Assembly (NCBI GenBank): GCA_017633985.1
Contig: JAGBOF010000030.1
Coordinates: 1-48,672 of the forward strand
Length of the DNA: 48,672 nucleotides
Origin: Bacteroidales bacterium
GTDB taxonomy: Bacteria > Bacteroidota > Bacteroidia > Bacteroidales > P3
Direction of reading: 5' to 3'
Shown here one piece after another: positions 7,759-16,016 of the stretch. The notes under the pieces are model-generated. The model was not told the DNA's origin. It searched no databases and saw only the letters and a list, made by a program, of their open reading frames with translations. Position 1 is the first letter of the stretch. Each line of letters opens with the position of its first letter. A program made the translations under genes and the position numbers.

Positions 7759-9843
7759 TTATCCTATAATATTAACTTCGCCCGTTTTGCGGTATTTCTT
7801 TCCTTCTTTTCCCTTGCGGTAATAATTTACAGTGTAGATATATGTGCCGTTTTGGCAAACCGATCCCTTGTATTTGCCGTCCCAACCTTTGTTTATATCT
7901 TCTGTCTCAAATATCAATCCGCCCCAACGGTTGTATATCTGCAAGCTCTCTATTACTATATCTTCGCTTGACGGGTAAACCTTGAATACTCGGTTTTCGC
8001 CGCCGTCACCGTTCGGTATGATAGCATTCGGTGCCCATATATCAATAGGGTCTTCCGCTTCCAAAACTAATACCACCAAACTGTCGCAACCGTTAACCGT
8101 TTTGCTGTCATGTTCGTAAATTCCGCTGGTGCTTTCGTAGAATCCGTCACGCTCGTAAACCGTTCCCGCACCTATCTTGGCAAATATCGTGTCGTTATAG
8201 TTCGGATAAACAGTAAGTGAAAGCACTATTATGGAGTCGTTGCCGTTTAAAGCGGTAAGCGTATCGGAATAAACGCCAGTGGATGTAAGCGTTCTGCTGC
8301 CTAACTGGTAGGTTTCGCCTTCGCACATTATGCGGTTGATGTATATTTTGTCGTCGTAGCGGAGATTCAGCGTTATTACGCTGTCGCAACCCGCTGCATT
8401 AGGCAATATCTTTACGTATGTGCCGTCGTCGTTTATTAAACTGTCAATAAAGTTATAAGTTACCCATGCGTAAATAGTTGTGTCTATTGTCTTATAGGAT
8501 TTTTCAGACACATTAACTTTTATATGTACCACACTGTCGCAGCCTTCCATTGTAGGCAATACGGCAGTGTATACACCAGCTGCATAAAGCCGCTGTCCGT
8601 TAAAATCTATTGACTGTTGTTCGCATATAGTCGTATCAAGATTCACTTCATACACTGGATTAACGTTCAGATGCAAGGTAATGATACTGTCCATTCCGAT
8701 TTCGGTCTTTAATGTGTCGATGTAAGTACCTTGTTCTTCTACAGTCTTGCCGTTGAATTGATAGGTTTCACCTTCGCATAACGTAACGTTGACTGTCTCC
8801 CGTATTCTGGTATCATTAACGATGGTTATCGTATCGTATGCGGTACACATCTTGTAAAACCTGATATTGTCTATCGTAAAATCGTTACCTCCTTTAGCCG
8901 TGTTTTGATTTAAAATAGTTATAGTTGCCAATGTATCGTCGCCACTGTACCATATTTCATAAAAATCTTTAGTCCAAGTATCTTTTTTAGCAGATATCTT
9001 AAAAACATCACCCAACTGTACACCGTTTACAGCAAATTGAAAACGCGGAATAGCCGACTCATCACTGTTGGAAATATTGGCAGCATCAAACATAACAATA
9101 TAGTTCACATGAGGCTCACAGTCAAAGGTTGATGCATAAGCAATTTTATTCTGTCCCGGTGCACCGTTTGCTATAAGCATATTGCCATATTCCGATCCTG
9201 CAAAGTTACTGAAATTGGAATGATAATCATTCGGATTGTCCCCTACCGTATATTTACCTTCGTCCCATAAAGCCGTACCACCTTTTGTAGACACATAACC
9301 GTAATCGCTCCAAAAGCCCAGTTTGCCTTCTTCGAAATCACCGTTAAAAACTATATTGGTGTAATCTTCTTCCATTGTCTGAAGAACATATTGCACTGTC
9401 TGCAAAGGATGAACCGTTACCTGTACAGTATTGGAAGTTTTATCACCCGAAATATTCTTTTCATCGTCGGGATTAACCGCAAACCACTTATAATGCGGCG
9501 AAGACTCCTGTGTAGTCAATGTTATAACCGTATCCGTTTTGGTTTTAAGCATTGTATCGCCTATAATCTTCACATAACAACCTTCCGAACCGACATTATT
9601 GGCTGTAAACCTTACGTCCCACGCCTCTATAATGGTTTTTCCTGATTCGTCTTTGGTTTTAAAATAATACGTACCCGAGTGTGTGATAACCGAATCGGGA
9701 TTATCGGTATATATTGCCTGTCCTTGTATACCTAATTTGGTAATATGCACGGTATCCAGCGGAGCAAACGCAGATATTTCCGCCATCAAAGCATTATTAC
9801 CAAGACAGAACAACAAAACAATTATAAACAATATCTTTTTCAT
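7759..9843 (-). CDS. T9SS type B (CHU_C) surface protein, 694 aa, tandem paralogue
   Basis: The signal peptide is MKKILFIIVLLFCLGNNALM. Residues about 165-340 form a jelly-roll-like region (IVFNGDFEEGKLGFWSDYG ... DFTIDNIRFYKMC), distinct in sequence from that of the downstream paralogue. The C-terminal about 310 residues are the same four ICEGETY/DSI repeats and CHU_C domain, nearly identical to the neighbour. This suggests two cell-surface proteins with different ligand-binding heads on the same stalk and anchor. A -7 element at 9870 (minus) fits as the promoter of both genes. Confidence 0.8.
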   Translation of the reverse strand: MKKILFIIVLLFCLGNNALMAEISAFAPLDTVHITKLGIQGQAIYTDNPDSVITHSGTYYFKTKDESGKTIIEAWDVRFTANNVGSEGCYVKIIGDTMLKTKTDTVITLTTQESSPHYKWFAVNPDDEKNISGDKTSNTVQVTVHPLQTVQYVLQTMEEDYTNIVFNGDFEEGKLGFWSDYGYVSTKGGTALWDEGKYTVGDNPNDYHSNFSNFAGSEYGNMLIANGAPGQNKIAYASTFDCEPHVNYIVMFDAANISNSDESAIPRFQFAVNGVQLGDVFKISAKKDTWTKDFYEIWYSGDDTLATITILNQNTAKGGNDFTIDNIRFYKMCTAYDTITIVNDTRIRETVNVTLCEGETYQFNGKTVEEQGTYIDTLKTEIGMDSIITLHLNVNPVYEVNLDTTICEQQSIDFNGQRLYAAGVYTAVLPTMEGCDSVVHIKVNVSEKSYKTIDTTIYAWVTYNFIDSLINDDGTYVKILPNAAGCDSVITLNLRYDDKIYINRIMCEGETYQLGSRTLTSTGVYSDTLTALNGNDSIIVLSLTVYPNYNDTIFAKIGAGTVYERDGFYESTSGIYEHDSKTVNGCDSLVVLVLEAEDPIDIWAPNAIIPNGDGGENRVFKVYPSSEDIVIESLQIYNRWGGLIFETEDINKGWDGKYKGSVCQNGTYIYTVNYYRKGKEGKKYRKTGEVNIIG
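7768..8691. repeat. 924-bp duplicated segment, copy 2 (partner 5552-6475)
   Basis: Second copy of the segment described at 5552-6475, direct orientation, ungapped. The high identity of the DNA, including synonymous sites, implies recent duplication or gene conversion. Confidence 0.85.
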
Positions 9844-9869
9844 ACTTTATTTACAAGTATTTAATTGTG

Positions 9870-9877
9870 CAAATTTA
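9870..9877 (-). promoter_or_regulatory. Bacteroidota -7 element, minus strand (TAAATTTG)
   Basis: CAAATTTA on the plus strand reads TAAATTTG on the minus strand, 27 bp before the ATG at 9843. It is the only good TAnnTTTG for the tandem surface-protein pair. Confidence 0.55.
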
Positions 9878-9963
9878 CAAATAATTAATCAAAACAAAGC
9901 ATTTTCCTGATGTTTTTTTGTTTTTATTAACACCTTTCATCATAAAAGAAACTTTTTTTATAT

Positions 9964-9971
9964 TAATTTTG
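9964..9971 (+). promoter_or_regulatory. Bacteroidota -7 element (TAATTTTG) deciding the mtgA start
   Basis: TAATTTTG lies 19 bp before ATG 9990. An in-frame ATG at 9918 would lie upstream of this element and so outside the transcript, which favours 9990 as the start. Confidence 0.6.
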
Positions 9972-9989
9972 CAAAAATTTACGAAGAAA

Positions 9990-10724
9990 ATGGCGCAAAA
10001 CAAGGATATAACTGCGAAAAAAAAGAAAAGGAAATTCTCATTTAAGAAATTTTTCAGACGCTTGGGCTTGGCAGTCCTTATTTATTTCCTATGGACGGTA
10101 CTGATTACCTTTGCTTACAAATGGATTAATCCGCCTATTACCATACTTATGGTGCAAAGATGCCTTGAACAAAGTTTTTCTTCCTCAAGACAGGTAAGGT
10201 TGAAGAAGACTTGGGTGGATTATGATGATATTTCAAAGAATATGGTGCTTGCCGTGATAGCTGCGGAAGACAATAATTTCCCAAATCATAAGGGTTTTGA
10301 CTTCAAAGCCATTGAACATGCGCAAAAAGTCAATAAACAACGCGGCAAAAAAGCATTCGGAGGCAGCACAATAACCCAACAAACGGCTAAAAACGCCTTT
10401 CTTTGGATCCAAAAGTCCTATATACGCAAAGGATTGGAAGCCTGGCACACCGTACTTATGGAAACATTTTGGTCCAAACGCAGAATAATGGAGGTTTACC
10501 TCAATATAATTGAATTCGGCGACGGAATATACGGCGTAGAAGCCGCTTCGCAATACTATTTTCACCATTCGGCAAAAACACTTACCAAAAGGGAAGCCGC
10601 ATTGCTTACTTCCGTTTTACCTTCCCCGCTTAAAAGAAATCCCGCCCATCCTTCCTCTTACCTCAACCGCCGTGCAGACAACATACAAAAACGTATGAAC
10701 ATAATAGGACGTCCGAGAATTTAG
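9990..10724 (+). CDS. mtgA: Monofunctional peptidoglycan glycosyltransferase MtgA
   Basis: Starting at ATG 9990 (MAQNKD) the protein has 244 residues: a lysine-rich cytoplasmic tail, one transmembrane segment (LAVLIYFLWTVLITFAYKW) and a GT51 transglycosylase domain. GT51 motifs are seen in order: AAEDNNFPNHKGFD with the catalytic glutamate, GGSTITQQTAKNAFL, then KRRIMEVYLNIIEFGDGIYGVEAAS and REAALLTSVLPSP. No transpeptidase domain follows, so it is the monofunctional form, which polymerises lipid II at the outer face of the inner membrane. It is followed after 6 bp by xerD, probably in one transcript. Confidence 0.9.
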   Translation: MAQNKDITAKKKKRKFSFKKFFRRLGLAVLIYFLWTVLITFAYKWINPPITILMVQRCLEQSFSSSRQVRLKKTWVDYDDISKNMVLAVIAAEDNNFPNHKGFDFKAIEHAQKVNKQRGKKAFGGSTITQQTAKNAFLWIQKSYIRKGLEAWHTVLMETFWSKRRIMEVYLNIIEFGDGIYGVEAASQYYFHHSAKTLTKREAALLTSVLPSPLKRNPAHPSSYLNRRADNIQKRMNIIGRPRI

Positions 10725-10730
10725 AAGAAC

Positions 10731-11678
10731 ATGGACTTTGACGGATATTTGGAGGATTTTAAGTATTTTTTATCGGTGGAACGCTCGGTAAGCAACAACA
10801 CCACTGCCGCATATATGATTGATTGCGGCAGGTTCTGCGAATTTCTCAAAGACAATTACCCTGATATAAGTCCAAAGGAGATAACTCCGCAAATTATAAA
10901 CGGATTTTTAGACAGCATAATACTTTTTACCGACCGCAGTGAGGAAGAAAGATTACTCAAAGCAACCTCCCTGACACGTATAATACAATCAATCAGGGCG
11001 TTTTTCAGGTTTTTAATCCTTACGGACGTCATTGACAAGGACGTAAGCCAACTGATAATAACACCCAAAGCCGAAATAAAATTGCCCGTTATATTGGAAC
11101 AAAGCGAGATATTCGCAATGATGGATGCCGTGGACACAAGTACGGGATTCGGTGTAAGAAACCGTCTGACTATTGAGTTCTTATATGCAACGGGATTGCG
11201 TGTAAGTGAGTTTGTGAACCTAAAAACGGAAAACATCAACCTAAAAGATGAATATTTGGATATAATAGGCAAAGGCAATAAGGAAAGATACGTCCCCGTT
11301 GCAAAGAAAGTTTTGGACGATTTGACGTATTATACCGACAATTACAGAAGTAAAATAGACATCAAACCCAAAGACAGGGATTATGTGTTTATATCCGAAA
11401 GGCGTAAGGGCAAAATGACCCGTCAGGCTGTCAACAAAATGCTTAACGAAACGGCTTTAAAGGCGGGAATAACTAAAAAAATACATCCGCATATATTAAG
11501 ACATTCCTTTGCTACGGAACTGATACGCTCGGGAGCCAGTTTGATAGCCGTAAAGGAAATGATGGGGCATGCAAGCGTCCGTTCAACCGAAATTTATGTC
11601 AATCTGAACACGAAAGACCTCAAAGAAACTTTGCAAAAATACCATCCGTTTTATCAAAACAACAAGACGCAAAAATAA
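10731..11678 (+). CDS. xerD: Tyrosine recombinase XerD-like
   Basis: The 315-residue protein has an N-terminal SAM-like core-binding domain and a C-terminal catalytic domain with all expected residues: R in ATGLRVSEFVNL, K in GKGNKERYVPV, HxxR in HPHILRHSFATEL, H in MMGHASVRS and Y in TEIYVNL. Length and absence of extra domains fit the housekeeping Xer recombinase that resolves chromosome dimers at dif with a partner, rather than an integron or phage integrase. XerC versus XerD cannot be settled from this sequence alone. No dif-like site was recognised here. Start ATG 10731 lies 6 bp after the mtgA stop. Confidence 0.85.
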   Translation: MDFDGYLEDFKYFLSVERSVSNNTTAAYMIDCGRFCEFLKDNYPDISPKEITPQIINGFLDSIILFTDRSEEERLLKATSLTRIIQSIRAFFRFLILTDVIDKDVSQLIITPKAEIKLPVILEQSEIFAMMDAVDTSTGFGVRNRLTIEFLYATGLRVSEFVNLKTENINLKDEYLDIIGKGNKERYVPVAKKVLDDLTYYTDNYRSKIDIKPKDRDYVFISERRKGKMTRQAVNKMLNETALKAGITKKIHPHILRHSFATELIRSGASLIAVKEMMGHASVRSTEIYVNLNTKDLKETLQKYHPFYQNNKTQK

Positions 11679-11777
11679 GACGGCGTTTTACGAAATTATT
11701 CTGCGTGATTAATAAATTATTCTGCGTGATTAATTTCTTAAAACGCCGTAAAAATTTCTTAAAACGGCGTCTTTTTT
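11678..11777. repeat. Modular intergenic repeat, copy B (probable bidirectional terminator)
   Basis: The block starts at the last base of the xerD stop codon. AGACGGCGTTTTA on the left pairs with TAAAACGGCGTCT on the right, enclosing two direct CTGCGTGATTAAT words and an inner AAAACGCCG. It ends in a T run and lies between convergent xerD and the comB-like gene. Confidence 0.75.
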
Positions 11778-11792
11778 CAGTCTGTCGGCGTA

Positions 11793-12527
11793 TCATTCGT
11801 ATCTTATTAGTTTTCCGTCTTTTAAGACAGGTACCGATTTACACGTATTGAGCGTAAAAGTGTAATCAAAAACATCGTCAAAATGTGCTTTACGCAATCG
11901 GTGGATATGGGATGCTTTTTCCAGATAGCCTTGCAGGTCATCTTTGGCTTTTTCCCACAAATCCATTGCGGCAAATGCCGAATCGTCTTTGCATTCAAAC
12001 AGTTTATTGCCCTCAATATCGGTTTCCTTAAGCAGAAGTTCGCTTAAAGCCCCCGCAAACAATGTATCTTCCAAGCAAAACGTATTCTTCCAGCCCGAAC
12101 ATAATATTTCAACGTTTTTATTCTCCTTAACAAGACAATCCTTAAGTGCATTCAAATCGGAGAATGCCCCTATCATTACCGCATAAGGGCTGTATGTTTG
12201 AGCCAGATGCAATGCCTGCGTACCGTTAGTGGTTGTGTGGACAATGGTTTTGCCGTTTATGGAAGCGTTACGGAAATTCAAAGCACTGTTACCGTAATCC
12301 GCAAAATCCAATTTCCTTTCTATCCTCTCCCCTGCCACTAAAAATCCTTTGTTTTTATAATCCATTGCTTCTTCGAGTGATGCCACGGGAATAATCTGTC
12401 CGCCGAATTCGATAATGGTGCACATGGTCGTTGTAGCACGCAAAACATCTACGACAATACATATAAACGGGTCCTCATGTTTGGCAAAACCGTAAAGCGC
12501 AGGTGAAAATACCGCCGTTATATTCAT
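11793..12527 (-). CDS. 2-phosphosulfolactate phosphatase family protein (ComB-like)
   Basis: The 244-residue protein carries the ComB family signature: VVDVLRATTTMCTII near the N terminus, GERIERKLDFADYGNSA, HTTTNGTQALHLA and CSGWKNTFCLEDTLFAGAL. ComB was characterised in methanogens, where it removes phosphate from 2-phosphosulfolactate in coenzyme M synthesis. Many bacteria that make no coenzyme M carry homologues whose substrate is not known. No other sulfolactate gene is nearby, so only the family is claimed. It lies downstream of a CHU_C gene across a 131-bp gap with a simple repeat. Confidence 0.75.
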   Translation of the reverse strand: MNITAVFSPALYGFAKHEDPFICIVVDVLRATTTMCTIIEFGGQIIPVASLEEAMDYKNKGFLVAGERIERKLDFADYGNSALNFRNASINGKTIVHTTTNGTQALHLAQTYSPYAVMIGAFSDLNALKDCLVKENKNVEILCSGWKNTFCLEDTLFAGALSELLLKETDIEGNKLFECKDDSAFAAMDLWEKAKDDLQGYLEKASHIHRLRKAHFDDVFDYTFTLNTCKSVPVLKDGKLIRYE

Positions 12528-12584
12528 AATTCATTTAGCATTTTAAAGCATTTAATATAGTATTAGCGCATATCACATAGTACA

Positions 12585-12658
12585 TCCTCCATAACACCTA
12601 CTACATACTACATATCACATCATACATACTACATAATACGTCCTACATACTACATAGT
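12585..12658. repeat. Short degenerate repeats of CATACTACAT
   Basis: The gap before the CHU_C stop contains several copies of CATACTACAT-like words (CTACTACATACTACATA, CATACATACTACATAA, CCTACATACTACATAG) spaced irregularly by 8-20 bp. No good hairpin is seen. Words of related sequence (TACTGCAT, GTACTG) also occur in the gaps at 34533-34580 and 38331-38400. Function unknown. Confidence 0.5.
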
Positions 12659-14590
12659 TTAGTCATAAAGTAGGAAGATTCCGCCTTTGTTTTGCTCCAT
12701 TCCGTCGGAATCGGTGAACGAAACCTTATAAACGTATGTTCCCACAGGGCAGAATTCATCTTTATATTTTCCGTTCCATCCTTGGTCGGTGTCATTTGTT
12801 TCAAAAAGTAACGTACCCTGCCTGTTAAAGACCTTAAACGAATAAGTACCAGCACGTACGAAGTGACAAGCAGGTTTAAACGTTTTCAGATTCTCGTGAA
12901 CCCCGTCTTTAGGACAGAAAGCGGTAGGAACGAAAAGCACACTTTCGAATTTGGCATAAGCATTGGATGATACAGCTTCGTATTCTGTGATATCAGGGTT
13001 GGAAGTATTGTTGGTAACGGCTTTAACTACATAGAAAGTTCGGTCGGTAGCAGAAACCATGTTGTCTGCATTGTCTATATAGGAGTTAGCAGTCGTTGTG
13101 CCTATTTTTTCTGCGTTTTGCATGTCACGTTCTGCAAATCTGTATACCTGATATGCCGTAACAGTCCAATTTTGCGGTCTGAAAGGAGTCCAAGACAACT
13201 TTATTTTCGATTGGTTGGACGCATCAACCTGCAATTGCATTGCCGTAAGGCTGTTGGAATAGGTGTAATTGCCTCCGCACAAATCAGGGGCTGCCAAATA
13301 ATATGTATAAAGATGTTCGTTTGCAGGCAAAAGCAATTCATCAGTCATTGTAATGGTTGAATATCCCGTATAAGCAATATCTTTAACCTTTTCAAACTCT
13401 CCGTCATCCGTCTGACGGTACAATTGATACCCTCTAACCTCTTTAAGTGCATCCAAATAAGCCACAAGCGTTATCTCCATGTTGTCTTCACTCACCGAAG
13501 CCGTCTCAAGATATATAAAATCCAAAGTATCGGCATTATTCAAATCCAAACTTATTACATTGGAACAGCCTTCATGCTTTACATACAAATAAACATTACC
13601 GTTAATTGCAGGAAGTTGCACTTGATAGGACAGATCCGCCGTTTGGGCAATGAGATTATATGTCTGATCTTCGTCAGTTGCCATATAAATTTCGTATTGT
13701 CTTATCTGTACGGAATTATCAGGTGCATTCCACGACAAGGTCAGCGGTTCGTTACAATCACTTCTCTTACCCTTTAATACAATATTGTTATACGTCTGAC
13801 TGTTAGGTGAAGAGTTGCGGCAATAATCGAAGGCAAATACGGAAATCTTATTGGTATCCGTCACACTGCACGGTTCACATACATAAGAAGTGATATCGCC
13901 TCTTTCTATCACGGTCAAAGTATCGCGTATACCGTTTTCATTGATTTTACAAACCACATAACCTTTGGTATCAGAAGCCTGCGAAGGTTTCCAGGATATA
14001 ACAAGTTGCTGCGTTTGTATATCAACTGATAAAGGCAATAATTCAGGAGTATCGGGTCCTTCATTATCCTGCTTTGCCATCTGCACGATATTGCTGAAAG
14101 ACGAACAATCATTATAAATTGCCTCCACACGGTATTGAATACCGCACACAGACATTTGTTCCGCCTGTTTAATCAATACTCCCGGCTCCGCCTCCTCTAC
14201 AAACGCATATTCACTTTCACTGAATAACTTACTGTAAAGCTTATATGTACTTGCATTCTGATCAGTGTTCCAATTGCCGACATATTCATCGGCAACGTTG
14301 CCACTTTCGGTAACAGTAAGCAATATAGTTGAGAATTCAGGTGCCGTAACTAACGAAGCCATGCGGTATTTCACCGACTTTTCGTTAGCATTCACGCCGT
14401 GATCGGTATAAGTTCCCTCTTCCAAATTGCCTATAACCGTCCACTGTCCGTCATCTTCCCTTTCAATTTCCGCAGACGGTGATGCCGCATACGTTATTGT
14501 CACACTGCCGTCCTCATTGACCTGCGTACACTGTGCAGATGCGGAAAAATACGCACAAATAAATAAAATAATAAAATAAAAACGTTTCAT
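12659..14590 (-). CDS. T9SS type B (CHU_C) protein with fibronectin-III-like repeats
   Basis: The 643-residue protein has a signal peptide (FYFIILFICAYFSASAQ). Its body is a string of fibronectin-III-like modules of about 90-100 residues, seen in LVISWKPSQASDTKGYVVC, LTLSWNAPDNSVQIRQYEIY and IKLSWTPFRPQNWTVTAYQVY. The end is a CHU_C domain (VPTAFCPKDGVHENLKTF, FKVFNRQGTLLFETND, GWNGKYKDEFCPVGTYVYKV). It should be exported by T9SS and act at or outside the cell surface. It begins 12 bp after the stop of the M16-like gene, so the two form an operon. No enzymatic motif is visible. Confidence 0.8.
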   Translation of the reverse strand: MKRFYFIILFICAYFSASAQCTQVNEDGSVTITYAASPSAEIEREDDGQWTVIGNLEEGTYTDHGVNANEKSVKYRMASLVTAPEFSTILLTVTESGNVADEYVGNWNTDQNASTYKLYSKLFSESEYAFVEEAEPGVLIKQAEQMSVCGIQYRVEAIYNDCSSFSNIVQMAKQDNEGPDTPELLPLSVDIQTQQLVISWKPSQASDTKGYVVCKINENGIRDTLTVIERGDITSYVCEPCSVTDTNKISVFAFDYCRNSSPNSQTYNNIVLKGKRSDCNEPLTLSWNAPDNSVQIRQYEIYMATDEDQTYNLIAQTADLSYQVQLPAINGNVYLYVKHEGCSNVISLDLNNADTLDFIYLETASVSEDNMEITLVAYLDALKEVRGYQLYRQTDDGEFEKVKDIAYTGYSTITMTDELLLPANEHLYTYYLAAPDLCGGNYTYSNSLTAMQLQVDASNQSKIKLSWTPFRPQNWTVTAYQVYRFAERDMQNAEKIGTTTANSYIDNADNMVSATDRTFYVVKAVTNNTSNPDITEYEAVSSNAYAKFESVLFVPTAFCPKDGVHENLKTFKPACHFVRAGTYSFKVFNRQGTLLFETNDTDQGWNGKYKDEFCPVGTYVYKVSFTDSDGMEQNKGGIFLLYD

Positions 14591-14602
14591 TGCCGTATAT
14601 GT

Positions 14603-15880
14603 TTACTTTGTATTTTTTGCCGTTGATATAATAAAACTGTCAGTATTCAAATAAGTTTCCGCCAATCTTATAATATCATCAGCAGTTATGTTTTTAACTA
14701 TATCCATTGACTTGCCGTTGTAATCATCCGCTAAACCGAACCTGACGAACTGGTCGTAACTGTCGGCAATCTCGCTTACGCCGTCATTGCTCCGCAACAT
14801 CTCCCCCATCATATAGTGTTTAACCGTATCCAATTCCTCTTTGCTTACTTTTTGCGTCTGCAAAATTCGGATTTCTTTAAAAATCTCCTCCAAAGTCCGC
14901 CCGTCCATGCCTGCAGTCACGTCAGTAACTATCATAAACACCGAGCCCTTGGAAAAAGGTGCGATAAAACTGTCTATACCGTACGTATAACCTTTGTCTT
15001 CCCTTATATTGCTCATAAGACGTGAATTAAAATACCCGCCGAACAGGCAATTAAGCACCGTAAGAGGTATGTAATCCTTATGATGTATGTCTGGGAAAAA
15101 CTTACCCATACAAACAGAAGCCTGAACTGCAGAGTCCAAATTCACGACAGTCGTTTCAGCCTTGGGATTTAAGTTTACGGCTATACCACCTGATGATGTA
15201 TCGGCAGTATCTGCGTTCCAATTATTTTTTCCCAATATATCTCCTAGCTGATTATAGAAAACGTTATCGGTATTGCCCGCAACGATTATATAGCATTGAT
15301 TGAACGTATAACGTTTTGAGTAAAACAATTTAAGATCTTCACTTTTTACCTTGTCATAGTCTTCAAACGATGCATACCTGCCGTAAGGATTTTCCCTTCC
15401 GAACAGATTTGCCATAAATTCCCTGTGTGCCAGAAAAGACGTTTGGCGGCATTTGGTCAAAAATTCCTGTTTTGAATTGTTTATTGTTATATCCAACTTA
15501 TCTTGATTGAAAAGAGGATACAGTAATATCTGTTCTATAAGACGCAATACTTCGGTTTGGTACTGTTTTAAGAAAGAAAAATTCAATACGGTGCGTTCAT
15601 TTGACGTTGAGGATGAGAAATTCACCCCGTAATAATCCATTGCATCCGCCAAAGACAAGGCTGAATAATCCTTGGTATCCTGTGCCAATTGCGTTTTGGT
15701 CAATGATGCGGTGAAATATTTGTCCTGATAAACCGTACCTGCATTTTTAAAAACTATCTTTACAAAAACGACATCCATGTCCTTGTTTTCAAAACAATAG
15801 ACTGGAATACCGTTAGTCAGTTGTATCTTTTGCGGTATATAATTCTTTATTTTAATATCATTAAAATCCGGTATATTCAT
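14603..15880 (-). CDS. M16 peptidase-like protein lacking the zinc motif
   Basis: The 425-residue sequence follows the M16 (insulinase/pitrilysin) two-domain layout: LTNGIPVYCFENKDMDVVFVKIVFKNAG at the start, NPYGRYASFEDYDKVKSEDLKLFY and CYIIVAGN in the middle, then LNCLFGGYFNSRLMSNIREDKGYTYGI in the second half. The HxxEH zinc motif expected near residue 55 is replaced by a stretch with no histidine (FTASLTKTQLAQDTKDYS), so it should not be an active zinc protease by itself. In many Bacteroidota an inactive M16 protein pairs with an active one, but no active partner is adjacent. No signal peptide is visible. Its downstream neighbour is a CHU_C protein. Confidence 0.8.
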   Translation of the reverse strand: MNIPDFNDIKIKNYIPQKIQLTNGIPVYCFENKDMDVVFVKIVFKNAGTVYQDKYFTASLTKTQLAQDTKDYSALSLADAMDYYGVNFSSSTSNERTVLNFSFLKQYQTEVLRLIEQILLYPLFNQDKLDITINNSKQEFLTKCRQTSFLAHREFMANLFGRENPYGRYASFEDYDKVKSEDLKLFYSKRYTFNQCYIIVAGNTDNVFYNQLGDILGKNNWNADTADTSSGGIAVNLNPKAETTVVNLDSAVQASVCMGKFFPDIHHKDYIPLTVLNCLFGGYFNSRLMSNIREDKGYTYGIDSFIAPFSKGSVFMIVTDVTAGMDGRTLEEIFKEIRILQTQKVSKEELDTVKHYMMGEMLRSNDGVSEIADSYDQFVRFGLADDYNGKSMDIVKNITADDIIRLAETYLNTDSFIISTAKNTK

Positions 15881-15917
15881 CTGTTTTTATTCTTAAAAAA
15901 ATCAACAAGCCTTCCCA

Positions 15918-15987
15918 CGGAAATAATACGCCGTTTTATTTTACTAAAACGCCTGATTATTTAATTAAAACGCCTGATTATTTCCGC
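15918..15987. repeat. Modular intergenic repeat, copy C
   Basis: CGGAAATAAT at the left end pairs with ATTATTTCCG at the right end; inside are ACGCCGTTTTATTTTA, then two direct copies of TAAAACGCCTGATTATTT. It separates the TonB receptor gene from the M16-like gene, both on the minus strand. Confidence 0.7.
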
Positions 15988-16016
15988 AATATGTAACTTT
16001 CATAAATTCAATTGTT

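Noticed and set aside
5513-9910. Long plus-strand open frames opposite the tandem surface proteins
   Set aside because: They mirror the minus-strand coding sequence and repeat in both copies; they lack promoters and recognisable domains.
10731-11678. Integrase marking a mobile element
   Set aside because: The sequence is a plain XerC/D with a housekeeping neighbour (mtgA) and no attachment-site duplication was seen.
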